Position numbers and translations under genes: made by a program. Of a stretch of DNA of 64,000 bases, positions 23,201 through 34,907 are shown in pieces. The DNA lies in assembly GCA_963556255.1 (NCBI GenBank), contig OY744605.1, positions 41,966,335-42,030,334 of the forward strand, in the 5' to 3' direction. Under the pieces are notes generated by a model. That model was not told the DNA's origin. It saw nothing but the letters and a program-made list of their open reading frames with translations, and ran no database searches. This DNA comes from Allolobophora icterica. Taxonomy: Eukaryota > Annelida > Clitellata > Crassiclitellata > Lumbricidae. Within the stretch, counting starts at the first letter, position 1, and each line of letters begins with the position of its first letter.

Positions 23201-24850
23201 TTACCCTCCTGCTTAATCCAGGCTTGGGCCTGGCACTACAGAGTACAGTCAGTGTTGGAGTTAATTTAGTTTAGGTTTGCTTGGTGGAATGGTTTGACAC
23301 AGAAATACGGTAGCAGTCTGTGTGTCCTGACTGCTAGTCTGGGGCATTGCTGTAATAGTTGTAAGGTTGGTGGGGAAGAGTCTTGACAAGGTGTTGTATT
23401 CCAGAATGGGCAAGAGGTTATTTCTTTGGTGTACTTCAAGGATGTGAAGATATTATCAGTGGCTGGTACTATTCTTTTTGTCTTGACACTGTGTTACATA
23501 CAATGCTAACCCAAGACTAAGCGCAGACTAGGACACAGTTTAGGACTTGTTGTATTGCAACTGCTGTGGCTTTGAGTTAGTACACTGTCTGCTCTTGAAT
23601 GTGTTATGTTTAGGGTGCTATAGAATAATTGTCAGATGATGTTATGACGAGATCGTCTCTTCCACTTTTACACCATGCAGCACATTATGGTCTTATCAGA
23701 TGGATCTTCTATCTTGAAATTGAAAGTGTCTGTGTGATGTTATCATGTCATGACTAGAATATTAAATTTTTTACAATTCATATATTCTTTTTCCTTTAAA
23801 GCAAAGTTGGGAAAGATTCGAGTCATGAAATGGCTGACAGTTAAATATCTATTTATACCCCTGCTCCAAGGAAAAACTCAGCAACACTTCCGCTGAACAA
23901 GCCAACGCTCTCAATCCGTCTGTGAATATTATGCTTTTCAGGTTTTTTGGCATATCAAGGCAGTCAAACTCTTTTTACCACAGTAGTGTTCCACTACAGC
24001 CAATTCAGAGTTCAGAGTTCAGAGTTCAGAGTTGAAGAAGCAGATGACCCTGTGTGGCAGAGCAGTGGGTCTGTAAGCTGGCATTGGGGAAACATGATTG
24101 CACTTCAGTGCAGCATAAATTCGTTGAAGCAGAGTGAGCCAGAGAAAAGTCTTGCATTAGTTGCAGAAATTTGACTTCAGTTCATGCCGTGCAAATTGTC
24201 CCACATGAAACCAAACCTGGAAAATGTGCCAGTCAACTGAACAGCATTATAAATGGCTAGGAACTGTACAAAGACTTATAAAAAAAGCACTGTAGTGGTT
24301 GACTCAGTTGGCAGTCAAATTCGGCACTCACTTCAAATCAGCTTTCGGACTAAGCAGTTGTGTAATTATTGTGTGGATCTGTCATAACTTATAACAACCT
24401 GACTGCAACCAACATTTCGCCAGGCACAGAATTAGTTCCTGGATTCAAGCAGAGTACAGGATAAGGAATCGGGTGAGTGTATGTTAGTTGCAGCTTTTGA
24501 AAGTATGATGAGAGGCTCATGACAGTTGATTTACTTCTAATTCTAAAGGTTGATTTTCATCCATGAGTTCATTCGTTACATCTACTTTAACGACAGTTTT
24601 GTCAATGTGTCTAACTTTTTCCAAGTGTAGTTTATTGGTTTTGTGTTTTAATATTCTGGACGTATTGCTGAAAGATGGCTTTACTGAACTGCATGCATCT
24701 TAAATGTGGTATATATAAAATTATGCCACCAAGAACTGTTTGATATCAAGAACTGATGTGCATGACTAGCAATCTGGGCTTATTTACTTAACTGTTGTTT
24801 GTTTATTTTGTGCTCATTCTACAGAAGTGTTAAACTTTTTAATTTCCGAA
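20241..24850. other. Intergenic AT-rich DNA
   Basis: I see no gene, no long ORF with family resemblance and no complete mobile element in this stretch. A short TCAGAGT tandem tract lies at 24003-24032. Nothing else can be supported. Confidence 0.6.
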
Positions 24851-25254
24851 TATTTGTGATCAAAACCGATTCGACCTTTCGAATATTTGTTAAATTCTGT
24901 TATGGAAGCTGAGGATGATGCTGTGAGAGTGCCTTATTTGAATTTCTGGCTTGCCTTTACAAGATACATCTTGCTGCCTTCATCCAGAGAGCCACGTTAC
25001 ACAGCTGACCTACATAATTAGGGCAAAAGTTTAGCAGAAATCTTAAAACTTCACTCGGCCCTGCATCATGCATCCTATCTGAACAGAATGTGGGCAAATT
25101 TAGTAACATGGCTATCAGGGCGATGACCTTACTTTACAATTCCAGTTTGACTAGGTCCTTGAAAATGGACACTGATATTATATTCAGTAGCTTTAGCTCC
25201 CATTTTGTATATTCTTAGCTTTGGCATCCTTATTTTGTCCATGACTGTAAACGT

Positions 25255-25350
25255 ACTTGCTTTATAATCTAAAATCGTGGAACGAGTAGTCACGAATTGC
25301 ATGAAAACTCATCTCATTCAACTCACTAATCTCCCCTTTTAAGTCTGCAG
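25255..25350 (+). pseudogene. LINE reverse transcriptase remnant
   Basis: Translation gives SKIVERVVTNCMKTHLIQL, which resembles the N-terminal reverse transcriptase block of CR1/L2-type LINEs (K-x-x-E-R-V-V ... L-x-x-H-L). It breaks off into stops. The matching C-terminal piece is at about 25925-25980, so a decayed, internally rearranged copy may span 25255-26060. Confidence 0.45.
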
Positions 25351-25924
25351 ATCGTAAGTTTCGTTCAACAGAATCTGCACTTCTATCGAGGCCACAGGAG
25401 CCACACGGCCGGGTCCAGAACCTAGATGCACTAAGCCAAGTTAAAGGTTACCAACTGAGACACTGGTAATTGATATCTGTGAGGTGAAGGGCAGAAGGGG
25501 TCAGTCCTCACCCCTCAGCCCTCTGCCTTCTGCCTTTGGGGAAAGCCCTGTCAACATAAGGATTATAGAAAGTCAACAACAAACAGTAATTAGGTTACGT
25601 TGTCACTGGCTGCCAGGCATCACGTACTGGGACAAGTTGGCTGGAGTCCAATTCATCTGTCGAACCATGTCAATGACCAGCCTTCCCTCTCTCAGGTTGC
25701 CTGCAGCCATTGCTTTGAACTGCCGTTTGTGAGACTTGAATGTGGTGAACGTGACTTATACGTCGATCGACCCAGTTGCCTGGACCTCTCGCACATAACT
25801 GAATATATGCATTCTGTGGCTCATGGAGCTATGCAGGTGCCACATACGCTTTTGCACTTCAACTCTAGCCCATCCTAAAACAGTCTCCCACTGCACTTAT
25901 AAATACACTACACCTTTGACTCGA

Positions 25925-26062
25925 TCTGTGCAGCATACATTTGCTAACAATCTTAAAACGCTCTTATTGAGATTTGTTAGATAGGCATATGTACAGCACT
26001 CTGTGAGGTACTCAAAAGGCATTATATTAAGTGTCATATCATACATACATACATACAATACA
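25925..26062 (+). mobile_element. LINE 3' tail with CATA repeats
   Basis: FANNLKTLLLRFVR and stop resembles a LINE C-terminus. It is followed by CTCTGTGAGGTACTCAAAAG and then (CATA)n. The same TGTGAGGTA motif followed by CATA repeats occurs at about 27800-27850 and 40350-40400. Confidence 0.5.
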
Positions 26063-26290
26063 TACAAGACGAATCAACAACCAGCATGGCCGCTGGCTTG
26101 CATGTGGGGGCACGAGGGGGTATCGTATCCCCCACTTTTTGGACTGGGGTACCGTACCCCCACTTTTTGAACAATGCCAATGAATATTTTATTATTGTCT
26201 CTGAGATTGCAGTCTCGGCCTTAATTGTTTCGTGTATGTAAGAAATTGGTACCCCCCCACTTTTTAGACCATCTGCTTTAAGCCATCTAT
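26063..26290. repeat. CCCCCACTTTTT-type repeat
   Basis: Contains three copies of a CCCCCACTTTTT(G/A)GAC-like block (around 26130, 26155 and 26255). The same block occurs at 32908-32933. Probably remains of a G/C-biased MITE; ends not defined. Confidence 0.35.
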
Positions 26291-26939
26291 TCATGAACTC
26301 AAGGCATTAAACACCCATGTAGATCTGTGAATAATTAATTGAAGTTGCTGATATTGCACTGTGCAGTGCTGATATTTGCAGAACTCTGCCAGATGACTGC
26401 AATTTAACTTTTCTCAGAAAACTTTAACAAACACCCGGAACATCGTAAAACATAAATGTTGTCATCATGAGAAATTAAACAATTGATGCTCTAATTACAA
26501 GTAGTGCAGTCTGAAATATAGCTTCACCAAGTTCATTATACTGACAAGTTGTCACCTCTTGATGACTGGCTATTAATACCAACAAAGCTTACAAAACTGT
26601 TTTATGAACTTTGCTCAAGTATAACCGACGCCCACAGACGTAGGAGTCTGAGACCTTGACGGTTCGAGTTGATGTTCCGCCTTGAGGAGATGTCCACTGA
26701 TGTCTGGGCTCCGCCCCAGGCCCTCTCTGGGCTAGCTGAACGGCGCTTCCTCAGGCCCCTTGCTGATAGTTTGAGGAAGAGCGCCCAGTTGACATTTATG
26801 AGTATTTTAGGCACTGATTCCTCCGTCATCTTGACTTCGCTTCCTTCTCTTCTTCCTTCTAATCTGGTCTTCTCTCATCCACCTTCTTATCCCTCGGCTC
26901 ATCTCCAAGACAACGACAAAATACACAACACAAAACACC

Positions 26940-27215
26940 GAAAAAGTATATTGGCTTACGGGGTTTTACGCCACGCCAGAGGCCCTCCTGCCAAACAAAG
27001 GGCTTACGGGGTTTTACGCCACGCCAGAGGCCCAGCAGGGAAAAGTATAACAGACAACTGACACACAAATACAAGAACGAACGAGCAAACCCCATGAGAT
27101 TACGGGGCCGCGCCAGAGGCCCATGGGACCACGCCAGAGGCCCATGGGGCCGCGCCAGAGGCCCATGGGGCCGCGCCAGAGGCCCATGGGGCCGCGCCAG
27201 AGGCCCATGGGGCCG
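26940..27215. repeat. Minisatellite built on CGCCAGAGGCCC
   Basis: Two copies of GGCTTACGGGGTTTTACGCC... (about 26955 and 27000) precede five copies of a 20-bp unit GCCGCGCCAGAGGCCCATGG (about 27103-27213). It is translatable as a Gly-Leu-Trp-Arg-Gly-Pro repeat on the minus strand, but this is a consequence of the tandem DNA. Confidence 0.8.
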
Positions 27216-27789
27216 CTTACTCACAAACACCTACTAACACACTGTTACACACACCCACCAGCCCGACGACACAGAGCCATAGTGCAACCGTAACATGCAT
27301 CACTATCAATCCCATCTCGCCAAAGGGGAGAATCATTCGCCGCCTGCCACAGGTACCTATAGAAACACAGTAAGACCACTAATGTTATTACTAGGGCCTA
27401 CACGCTATGTCAGATATCATATGTAGTAACATTATAAGAAAGAATAAAATACAAGATTATCCTCGTTTGACGGCACCGCACTGACATGCATCAGGAAGCA
27501 TCACGTTCCAGTCTCAAGTGAACCAGGTCAGCGATCAGTGTGCTCAGTTGCTCATGCATCTAGGCAGGTATACCGCGCTGCGGCGCTACCGTATAATTAT
27601 CAAGTAGGCCTATCAACTCAAATCCATTGTATCTTATCATGACTCTGATCTTCCTCTAGGAAGTAGGAACAGTCTTCCGCCATACACACGTACGTGCTGT
27701 TGCATTTAGCTCTGTCCAGCAAACATTATCAAAATGTCTTTAAAATGCACTTAAATATCTATAGATGAGTTAGACTGTTAGACAGTCAT

Positions 27790-28036
27790 GAAATCAGCGC
27801 CTTTGTGAGGTAGCCGGCTAAAACGCGCTGCACTAAGTAGCTTGATACATACATGCATAGTTGCATACAGTATACATATATACATACATACATACATACA
27901 TACATACATACATACATACATACATACATACATACATACATACATACATACATACATACATACATACATACATACATACATACATACATACATACATACA
28001 TACATACATACATACATACATACATACATACATACA
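27790..28036. repeat. LINE/SINE tail plus long CATA microsatellite
   Basis: GCGCCTTTGTGAGGTA...GCGCTGC near 27798-27833 resembles the retroposon 3' end seen at 25990 and 40350. A nearly pure (CATA)n array of about 150 bp follows (27880-28036). Confidence 0.65.
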
Positions 28037-28037
28037 T

Positions 28038-28300
28038 AGAAGAAACATTGTCCATGATAGAATATCCCTTAACTCAATTTACTCTAGACACCGAACCCAT
28101 TTAACTTCGAAGGAGCTATAGGCTAGCCACAGTGAAGAAACATTACTTTCAAAAGGATTACCCTAAACTCCATTTACCCCAGACGCCGAACTCCATTTAC
28201 TTCGAAGAAAATAATCACAACGAAAGAAACATTGCCCTCGAAAGGATTACCTTATAAACTCCATCTATATAAAATACCGAACCCGGTTTGCTTTCTGGTT
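28038..28300. repeat. Tandem repeat, unit about 95 bp, three copies
   Basis: Units start with GAAGAAACATTG or a variant (about 28038, 28132, 28222) and contain AAACTCCATTTAC, GACACCGAAC and ACTTCGAAG. Degenerate. Function unknown. Confidence 0.6.
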
Positions 28301-28479
28301 TTTGCCGTAAATGGAACAGATTTCACGTTGTTGGCCAGATGTTGATGTGATGTGGTTCGTCAGCCAATACACACTGACCCTGAAAAACCCCACTACCCAA
28401 ACCCTCACCCCATCCAACCACCCCATCCCACCCACCACTACCCACCACCAAACTCACCCACCCAGTCCACACATCCACT

Positions 28480-28740
28480 CACCCCACGCGATGTAGTTGA
28501 TGAATAAGCTAGCGAAATGCAGTTGACCATGAGCTGGTGCAATGTAGTTGACCATAGGCTCAGGCTGGCGTGATGTAGTTGACCATTTCATCTGGCGTGA
28601 TGTAGTTGACCATAATCTGGCTTGATGTAGTTGACCATAAGCTGGCGTGATGTAGTTGACCCAGCCGACGTCAAGTGGTTGGTCAAAAGTTGAGGTCATA
28701 TACTTATATTGACCAGATGTTGAGGACACCTTGCTGTTGG
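28480..28740. repeat. Minisatellite of GATGTAGTTGACCAT units
   Basis: At least six copies of a 24-33-bp unit reading GCTGGCGTGATGTAGTTGAC or close variants between 28488 and 28665. Related GTTGATGTGATGTGG sequence lies upstream at about 28338. Confidence 0.75.
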
Positions 28741-29031
28741 CCAGTGATCTTGACATCTTTTTTGTAGGCAACCTACATGTATATTAAACAGTATTTATTT
28801 GATTGTAACGAAATGCTTTATAAGTTTTGAAATACAATACAATGAAAGATTGAGTGAATGAACGAACGTAACAACGATTAGGATACATTAGTGAGTGAGT
28901 GGGATAAATAATGGATCGCCCTCACCACCATACACATCCTCTACCTCAATATTATTTTCACAAAATCGAATTCCATGGATCAGGGTAGGGTAGCTCTCCC
29001 CTCCATATACACACACCACACCACACCACAC

Positions 29032-29035
<4 letters not shown>

Positions 29036-29095
<60 letters not shown>

Positions 29096-29642
29096 TTGAC
29101 TACTGCAATTCGCTTCTAATCGGTCTTCCTAACGTCCGTCTCATGCCTCTGCAGACGGTCATAAATGCAGCTGCGAGATTAATAGCACGTCTACCACGCT
29201 ATACTCACGCATTTCATCCTTCATGTAAACTTGAGCAACTGCACTGGCTTCTTGTCTCTGCGCGTATTAAGTTCAAAATCCTCATTATTGTGTCCAAGAC
29301 ACAGCGGGGTCTGGCCCCCAAATATTTAATTGATGTTATTCACCGGCCTCTTTCTGTCTCCTCGCATCGTCCACTTCGCTCCTCAAACAGATTGGATCTT
29401 TCTGTTCCTCGTTCTAGAACAGCTATGGCGAAGTCCCGATCTTTTGCCTCAATTGGTCCCTCTCTCTCTCTGGAATACACTGTCTCCTACTCGCTCTCAA
29501 ATTTTGATAGGTAACCCCTCGTCTTCTTTCCTTTCCTCAAGACTTAATTGTTTCTTTTCTCTCGGCCTTTCGCACTAGGAGCGCCTCTGAACGGGTCACC
29601 CTATTAGAGGCGCTTTATAAATGCTTAAATACAATACAATAC
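29036..29642 (+). mobile_element. CA microsatellite and 5'-truncated LINE copy
   Basis: A (CA)n tract (29036-29092) leads directly into FDYCNSLLIGLPNVRL, then AAARLIARLPR and LVSARIKFKILI, the post-catalytic part of a CR1/L2-like reverse transcriptase. The 3' end reads AGAGGCGCTTTATAAATGCT, then AAATACAATACAATA. The family is the same as the minus-strand copy at 31065-32365. Frameshifted near its end. Confidence 0.8.
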
Positions 29643-29776
29643 CCATGCACACACGTTGTACCAAATTTGGACAACGTTGGAACAATGCTGGACAAAACAC
29701 TTGACCAACATTATCCCAGTATGTAGACTATCCCAGTATGGCCGACTAGGCTACTAGCAATCCTGTTGCTATAAGA

Positions 29777-30104
29777 CAGTGTTTCCCAAAGTGGGTTCCG
29801 CGGAACCCTAGTGTTCCGTGAGGAGAAGACAAGGGTTCCATGAAGCATTGTTGTATAAGTGTTGTTTGAATGTGTTGTTACATTATTATATCAGACTCCG
29901 AGGTGGAGGCAAAGGCTCAGTGGGAAAATTCATTTAAAACAATCTCTAGTCTAACTTTAATAGATTGAACTGTGGGTCTACATACCTGGATCACTGTTTA
30001 AAAATATTGTAGGCCCTACCAGAATATGCTTTGTTTAGGTAGGGGTTCCGTCAAAAAATTTCATGTCAAAAGGTTTCGTAGCATAAAAAGATTGGGAAGC
30101 ACTG
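29777..30104. mobile_element. hAT-type MITE, 328 bp
   Basis: The ends CAGTGTTTCCCAA and TTGGGAAGCACTG are inverted (one mismatch). An exact 8-bp duplication CTATAAGA lies at 29769-29776 and 30105-30112. No coding capacity. Confidence 0.88.
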
Positions 30105-30496
30105 CTATAAGATATGAGTTTGTCTTAAATTCATAATTTTTTACGTAGGCTATACTTATTATCAAAACATGCATGGCCCTTGAAAGTAGGCCTAATTAAT
30201 CTGTCGATTGATCATTAAGTTATTTTATCCATCTGTCTTCAAGAGGAAAATTTCTTACGTCTGACTTTGAATTTCTAATTCGATGATTTTTCTGTTCGAG
30301 ATGACATTAGCACGAATCAGTCAGTCATTGCTTGTTTTGTTCTTTAACGCAGCACACTTCTCCAGTCGACCATCCAATTTCTGGCATTTTTCATCGAAGA
30401 TTTTCTCTTTGAAACGACATTCCTTTCCATCCTTTCACAGTCGCCTGTCCAAATGAAAATCGGCTTGTCTCCATGACTCGCAGCAATCGGTTAATG

Positions 30497-30554
30497 GATG
30501 ACGTCATTGCAACCACGATGATGTCATTGTAACAAGAGATGACGTCATTGCAAC
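30497..30554. promoter_or_regulatory. Three-copy CRE-like tandem (GATGACGTCATTGCAAC)
   Basis: Units at 30497-30513, 30517-30533 and 30538-30554. The first and third contain the palindrome TGACGTCA followed by TTGCAA; the middle one has TGATGTCA. Spacing is 20-21 bp, two helical turns. It resembles an ATF/CREB and C/EBP site cluster. No nearby promoter or gene is known, so a regulatory role is only a guess. Confidence 0.4.
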
Positions 30555-30629
30555 AATCGCAAAGCTGACGTGCACGTAACTATTAATAGAGATCACTGCT
30601 GAAGTATTCATCCACCATAATTTTATTAT

Positions 30630-31053
30630 GGTACTTGTCGGTTAATTCACCGCCACACACATACTACACAGACTGGGGGATTTTGCCCGCGGACATGATG
30701 TGACTGTGATACGGGAATTCTTCGCAACCTTAAACATGGCTTTCATTAAAATCCCGCCCTTACATTAACCCTGAATCTCACTAAGCTACCATCATTACAC
30801 TAACCCTGAATTCCATCATCGAGCAACATTACATCGACAACAACAGCCCTAACACTGAGCCCTAAACGACCCTACTTTCGCTTACCCTGAGCCCTAAACG
30901 ACCCTACTTTCGCTTACCCTGAGCCCTAAACGACCCTACTTTCGCTATATAACTCCTCTCTTCTGACGTCACTGAAAACCCGTGAGTAAATATAGGGTAA
31001 TATACGGTCATATATGGTGGTAAACTGTGGCGGTGAATTAACCGACAAGAACC
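30630..31053. mobile_element. Inverted-repeat element with internal 32-bp tandem repeats, 424 bp
   Basis: The ends GGTACTTGTCGGTTAATTCA... and the reverse complement of GTGGCGGTGAATTAACCGAC... match over 27 bp with one mismatch. The 8-bp duplication TTTATTAT is exact (30622-30629, 31054-31061). Inside, three copies of a 32-bp unit (TTACCCTGAGCCCTAAACGA...) occupy about 30855-30945. The TIR starts GG, so it is not a canonical hAT; class uncertain. Confidence 0.8.
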
Positions 31054-31064
31054 TTTATTATTAT

Positions 31065-32365
31065 TACTTTTAAGTATTGTATTGTATTGTATTGTATTGT
31101 ATTTGGATATTTATAAAGCGCTTCTAGCGGGAGGGCCATTCAGAAGCGCTCCCAGTGCGAGAGACCCGAGAGAAAAAGCAAGTTTTAAGAAACTTAAAAG
31201 AGGAAGAGACGTTACCTGAGAGAATAGAAGAACGAACGTACGGAGGAAGCTCATTCCAAAGAGCAGGGCCAATGGAGGCAAAAGACCTAGATTGAGCCAG
31301 AGAAGTCCTGACACGGGAACGAGGAGGTCCAAGCGGTCAGATGAACGAAGAGGACGAAGAGAAGCAGCAGAGTGAGGGCGATGAATTAAGTCACATAAAT
31401 ATTTTGGAGCGAAACCAAGTTGAGCCTTACACACAAGGATGAGGACCTTAAATTGGATGCGGGCAGAAAGCGGGAGCCAGTGGAGTTCTTCTGTCATAAA
31501 GGTGGTGATATGAGAGAATCGAGGAAGACGGGCAATTAATCTAGCAGCAGCATTGAGAACGGACTGAAGAGGAGCAAGACGGACTTTAGGAAGACCAATG
31601 AGGAGGGAATTGCAATAGTCAAGTCTAGAGCAGACAAATGCATGGACAATTGAAGTGAAAATTGGAGATGAGAGAGAGCGACGGATAGCTCTGAGGCGCC
31701 TTAGGTGAAAATAGGAAGTGCGAGTGAGTTTGGAAATGTGTTCAGTAAAGGTCAGAGAATTGTCAAGGGTCACTCCTAGATCACGAACGCTAGACGAGAA
31801 AGTTAAAAGCGGAAACCTTTGAGACAGCGCAGCAAAGTCGAGTTTTAGAAGTTGCTGAGGAGTGCCAAACCAGATATATTGGGTTTTGGACGAATTAAGG
31901 GAGAGGCGATTGCAAGACATCCAGGTATGAAGATCATGAGAAAGAGCTTCGATGCGCTGAGCAAGAAGAAGCTGAGAGGAAGGAGGCCCATGGACATAAG
32001 CCTGGACATCGTCAGCAAAGAGATGGCCTGAAGCCCCATGGATGGGGAGCAGAGATGGGATACTGGCCGTGTACAAAATAAAGAGGAGAGGGCCTAGAAC
32101 AGAGCCCTGCGGAACACCCAGTTTGATAGGGACCCACAGAGTTCTAGATTCACCAGAGATAACCATCTGAGTGCGATCAGACAGGTATGACCGGAACCAC
32201 TGGAGAGGGGGGCCCTTCAGACCGCAAGAGGTCTCAAGGCGCTGAAGAAGAATGGTGTGGTCAACCATGTCAAAGGCTGAGGAGATCTCGAGACATCATA
32301 TAGCGCCAGAAGAGTGAGTTCGGACCTATCAACAGCTGAATAAATTTCAGAAAGCAAAGTAGCTT
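31065..32365 (-). pseudogene. CR1/L2-like LINE reverse transcriptase, truncated
   Basis: The minus strand has an open frame 32268-31111 (385 codons). It begins in the palm at VDHTILLQRL and runs through PIKLGVPQGSVLGPLLFILY, GHLFADDVQAY (the catalytic FADD box) and SSKTQYIWFG to the C-terminus. With a frameshift the coding similarity continues upstream to about 32365 (TLLALYDVS). The 3' end is at AGCGCTTTATAAATATCCAA and (ACAAT)n. Endonuclease and ORF1 are missing, so the copy is dead. Confidence 0.85.
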
Positions 32366-32615
32366 TTATATAGCGCCCCTTAAAGGTGAACTACCCAGGA
32401 GCGTTCCCAGTCCAAACACGGCTAAAGAGAGTTGTCTTTAAATTTGTTAGAAACAAGGTAGAGTGAGTTATAGGGACCAGGCGGAGTGCAACAGGGAGGC
32501 CATTCCTGGTTTCGGGGCCAGCGACCGAAAAAGAATGGCGCTGCATAATGACTGTCCGCGTGCGTGGGGGGCCAAGAAGAGCAGATCGCCGCAGGACCCC
32601 CGAGGTAGGGGGTCG
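32366..32615 (-). mobile_element. LINE 3' tail fragment
   Basis: Starts (as read on +) with TTTTATATAGCGCCCCTTAA and contains GGGAGCG-like and frame remnants similar to the tail of the adjacent LINE. 5' truncated and joined head to tail to the copy at 31065-32365. Confidence 0.5.
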
Positions 32616-32617
32616 TA

Positions 32618-32850
32618 TCTAGAAACTTATAAAGCGCCTCTCGCAGAATAACTATTCAGAGGCTCTCTCAGCGCAGAAGCCCGGGAAACAGAAATGTCTT
32701 TAGAGAACGCCAGACCGATGAGGAAAAGCCAGTAATTAGTTTGGCCCTGAGCACGGGGGGGGGATCGTTCCAGATCGTGGGACCCACAACAGCAAAAGCG
32801 CAGTAATGTATCATTCGTATTGCGCACACATTTTTTACCATGTGACTGTG
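32618..32850 (-). mobile_element. LINE C-terminal and 3' tail fragment
   Basis: Minus-strand translation gives FAVVGPTIWNDPPPVLRAK and then SLKTFLFPG, the LINE C-terminal motif (G-P-x-x-W-N ... F-K/R-x-x-L-K-T-x-L-F). The 3' end reads AGAGGCGCTTTATAAGTTTC. The third fragment of one family in a row. Confidence 0.65.
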
Positions 32851-33118
32851 GTAGTCGTTTTTTACTTTGTCCAAAATGGTCTCCAAGCGAAAAGCGAAAG
32901 TCGAAAAGAGATTGGTACCCCCACTTTTTAGACCAAAGTTACTCCAATGTCTGGAACCCTAACCCCACATGTGTGCTCTTCCCCTAAAACCTTTTCTTAT
33001 TAGAGTATTTTCTATGGCTCTGCTGCACTCAGCATTCAATGACTTCCATGCAGCGGTTTGAAAAACGATGAACTTTATGAATATGAGAAAATGGAAATAG
33101 TTAGGCCTAATGCGTCAG

Positions 33119-33269
33119 CATAGGCGTAGTCACCTTGAGGCAACTGAGCAGTTGCCTCCTCTTGTTTTTTTATTTAACAAATTTCCGTGGACTATACCCC
33201 CGCACCCCAAAGTACCCCTCCCCAAACCCCAGTTGCCTCCTCTTGAATTTAAGTCTGGCTACGTTCCTG
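33119..33269. mobile_element. hAT-like MITE, 151 bp
   Basis: The flanks TGCGTCAG (33111-33118) and TACGTCAG (33270-33277) are an 8-bp duplication with one mismatch. The ends CATAGGCGTAGTCA and TGGCTACGTTCCTG are imperfectly inverted. Inside, AGTTGCCTCCTCTTG occurs twice. Lower certainty than the other hAT copies. Confidence 0.55.
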
Positions 33270-33277
33270 TACGTCAG

Positions 33278-33982
33278 TATGTATGTCATACATATATATA
33301 TATATATACATGTCATATTTATATATTATATACATGTATGTACTTACGTAAGTGGTGTCTGACGGAGTGGCAAAGTCTCCAGCGATTTAATAGGGGCCTA
33401 CTCTCTTTTCGCCTCTGTCCTTGTTGTGGCATATAGTTGTCACGTGTCATGTCCTGAATCGTTTTCTGTCTTCAGGGATATCACTTGACCTCGGTGACCC
33501 TGCACCGCAACATGACGTCGGCCTTGCCGTCTGCCATCGTCATCACAATGACGCCATCCTCCATTCTCTCCTCCATCTCTTATTCCATCCGTCCTCCTTC
33601 CCTTCCTCCCTCCTCCTTTGATGTGTTGCCTAGAACGGTGTCGGGCCGGCGAGTATAGGGCCCGCATCTTTCGACGGCCTCCATCACATGCAGCCTAGAC
33701 CAGTGATGTTCTGGCCAAAGCCTTGGTACCACCAGCAGCAGCAGCAGCAGTGTCCGTGACCGGCACGCAGACTGATCGGCTCGTCAAAGCCAACCGATCG
33801 AACGCCAGACCATGGACTGCTTGAAAATAGTAAATGTACACGAAACCATTGACGAATGACTGAACGCGATTGGCAACGACTTATCTGAACTGACCCTAAA
33901 GCCTGACTCTTAGAGATTTGATTGTATCAAGATTTAATCTGATTAAGATTTGATTTGATTAAGATTCCATTAATAAGACCTT
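33278..33982. other. Intergenic DNA left of the LTR element
   Basis: Short open frames occur (for example around 33421-33621), but none resembles a known family. There is a TA tract near 33293 and a CAG repeat at about 33734-33752. The sequence 33450-33830 has a raised GC content and could be a decayed exon or element. I cannot identify it. Confidence 0.4.
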
Positions 33983-33987
33983 GTTAC

Positions 33988-34904
33988 TGTAGCGAATACT
34001 ATTTCTTATCAAATGACTTGTTATTTAATTCAATAATTAAATTAAGGTTTAGTATAAGATAGCTAATGTAAGCGGCGTTTATCTAAAGAAAAGCGGTGCT
34101 ATATAAATATAACTCAGTTTAAGTAAACAGCCGTTGAGCCGATGTTGATAAGATGACGTGGAAGGAGATACTACGTATGCGTTACCATAGCGACCGGAGA
34201 AGCCAACCAATGAAATGTCGTGGGGAGTCTTCGAATGGACATGAAACAGTTATGGCGACTGTCGTGTTTCATTCACGATAGATGTTTTGAATGAACGTAG
34301 ATTCGTTAGCCAAATAACGGATAATTCATCGAATCTGTGTGCTCACCAGTAAGCCACAGAAGTAACACTTTCAGCGCTCGTTTTGCTGTAAGTTCTTCGA
34401 TTGAAGTTGAGTTCTAAGAAACGATCGAACTGTTACGATTACTGTTTGACTGCCAAAGGTCAAATGGAATATACTGACTTTCGTACAGTATTCTGAAATC
34501 GTCATCGCCTACGATAGTTGAAGGGATTTATGCGATTCAAACAATTCGATACTACAAAGAAGATCTACCAATCTACAGCCTAGAAATGGACATGGTTGGG
34601 ACAATGCAAGATACGATCTCACAGCGATCTATGGAGATGGTCTGACAATTTACTCTACGACGGCTCAGATAAGGAATATAATAAAACTAATCCTTAAGTT
34701 AAATACGCCGCTTTAAGTAGATAAGGTTTATTTGCTTGTAAAATGGAAATAATTGTCTTATTTTAATATACATACATTGCATCAAATCTAAAGAAACGAT
34801 TGTTGTTCATTGAATGGATATGTACATTGGATGTGATGTGAATGTTTATCTTCAATTTCTGGCACGAACGCTAAAGCACAATTATATATAATATAATCGC
34901 TACA
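33988..34904 (+). repeat. 5' LTR, 917 bp
   Basis: Begins TGTAGCG, ends CGCTACA. Contains a TATA-type box CTATATAAAT at about 34099, a CCAAT sequence near 34206 and a possible polyadenylation signal AATAAAA near 34679. It presumably drives transcription of the element. Confidence 0.93.
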
Positions 34905-34907
34905 ATA

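Noticed and set aside
26859..27230. GLWRGPM-repeat protein on the minus strand
   Set aside because: A 20-bp tandem repeat explains it: the unit is not a multiple of 3, so several frames give similar periodic peptides. No start region or family.
27842..28036. CRISPR-like regular repeat array
   Set aside because: Tetranucleotide microsatellite without spacers, in a eukaryotic genome.
27778..28121. Overlapping ORFs of IHTY/MYVC repeats
   Set aside because: They are translations of a CATA/TATG microsatellite, open in many frames because the repeat has no stop. The same holds for 40333-40845, 44836-45275, 45965-46060 and 46605-46943.
33421..33667. Possible exon near 33460-33840
   Set aside because: An acceptor-like TCTTCAG and a short open frame exist, but no donor, no family resemblance and frequent stops.
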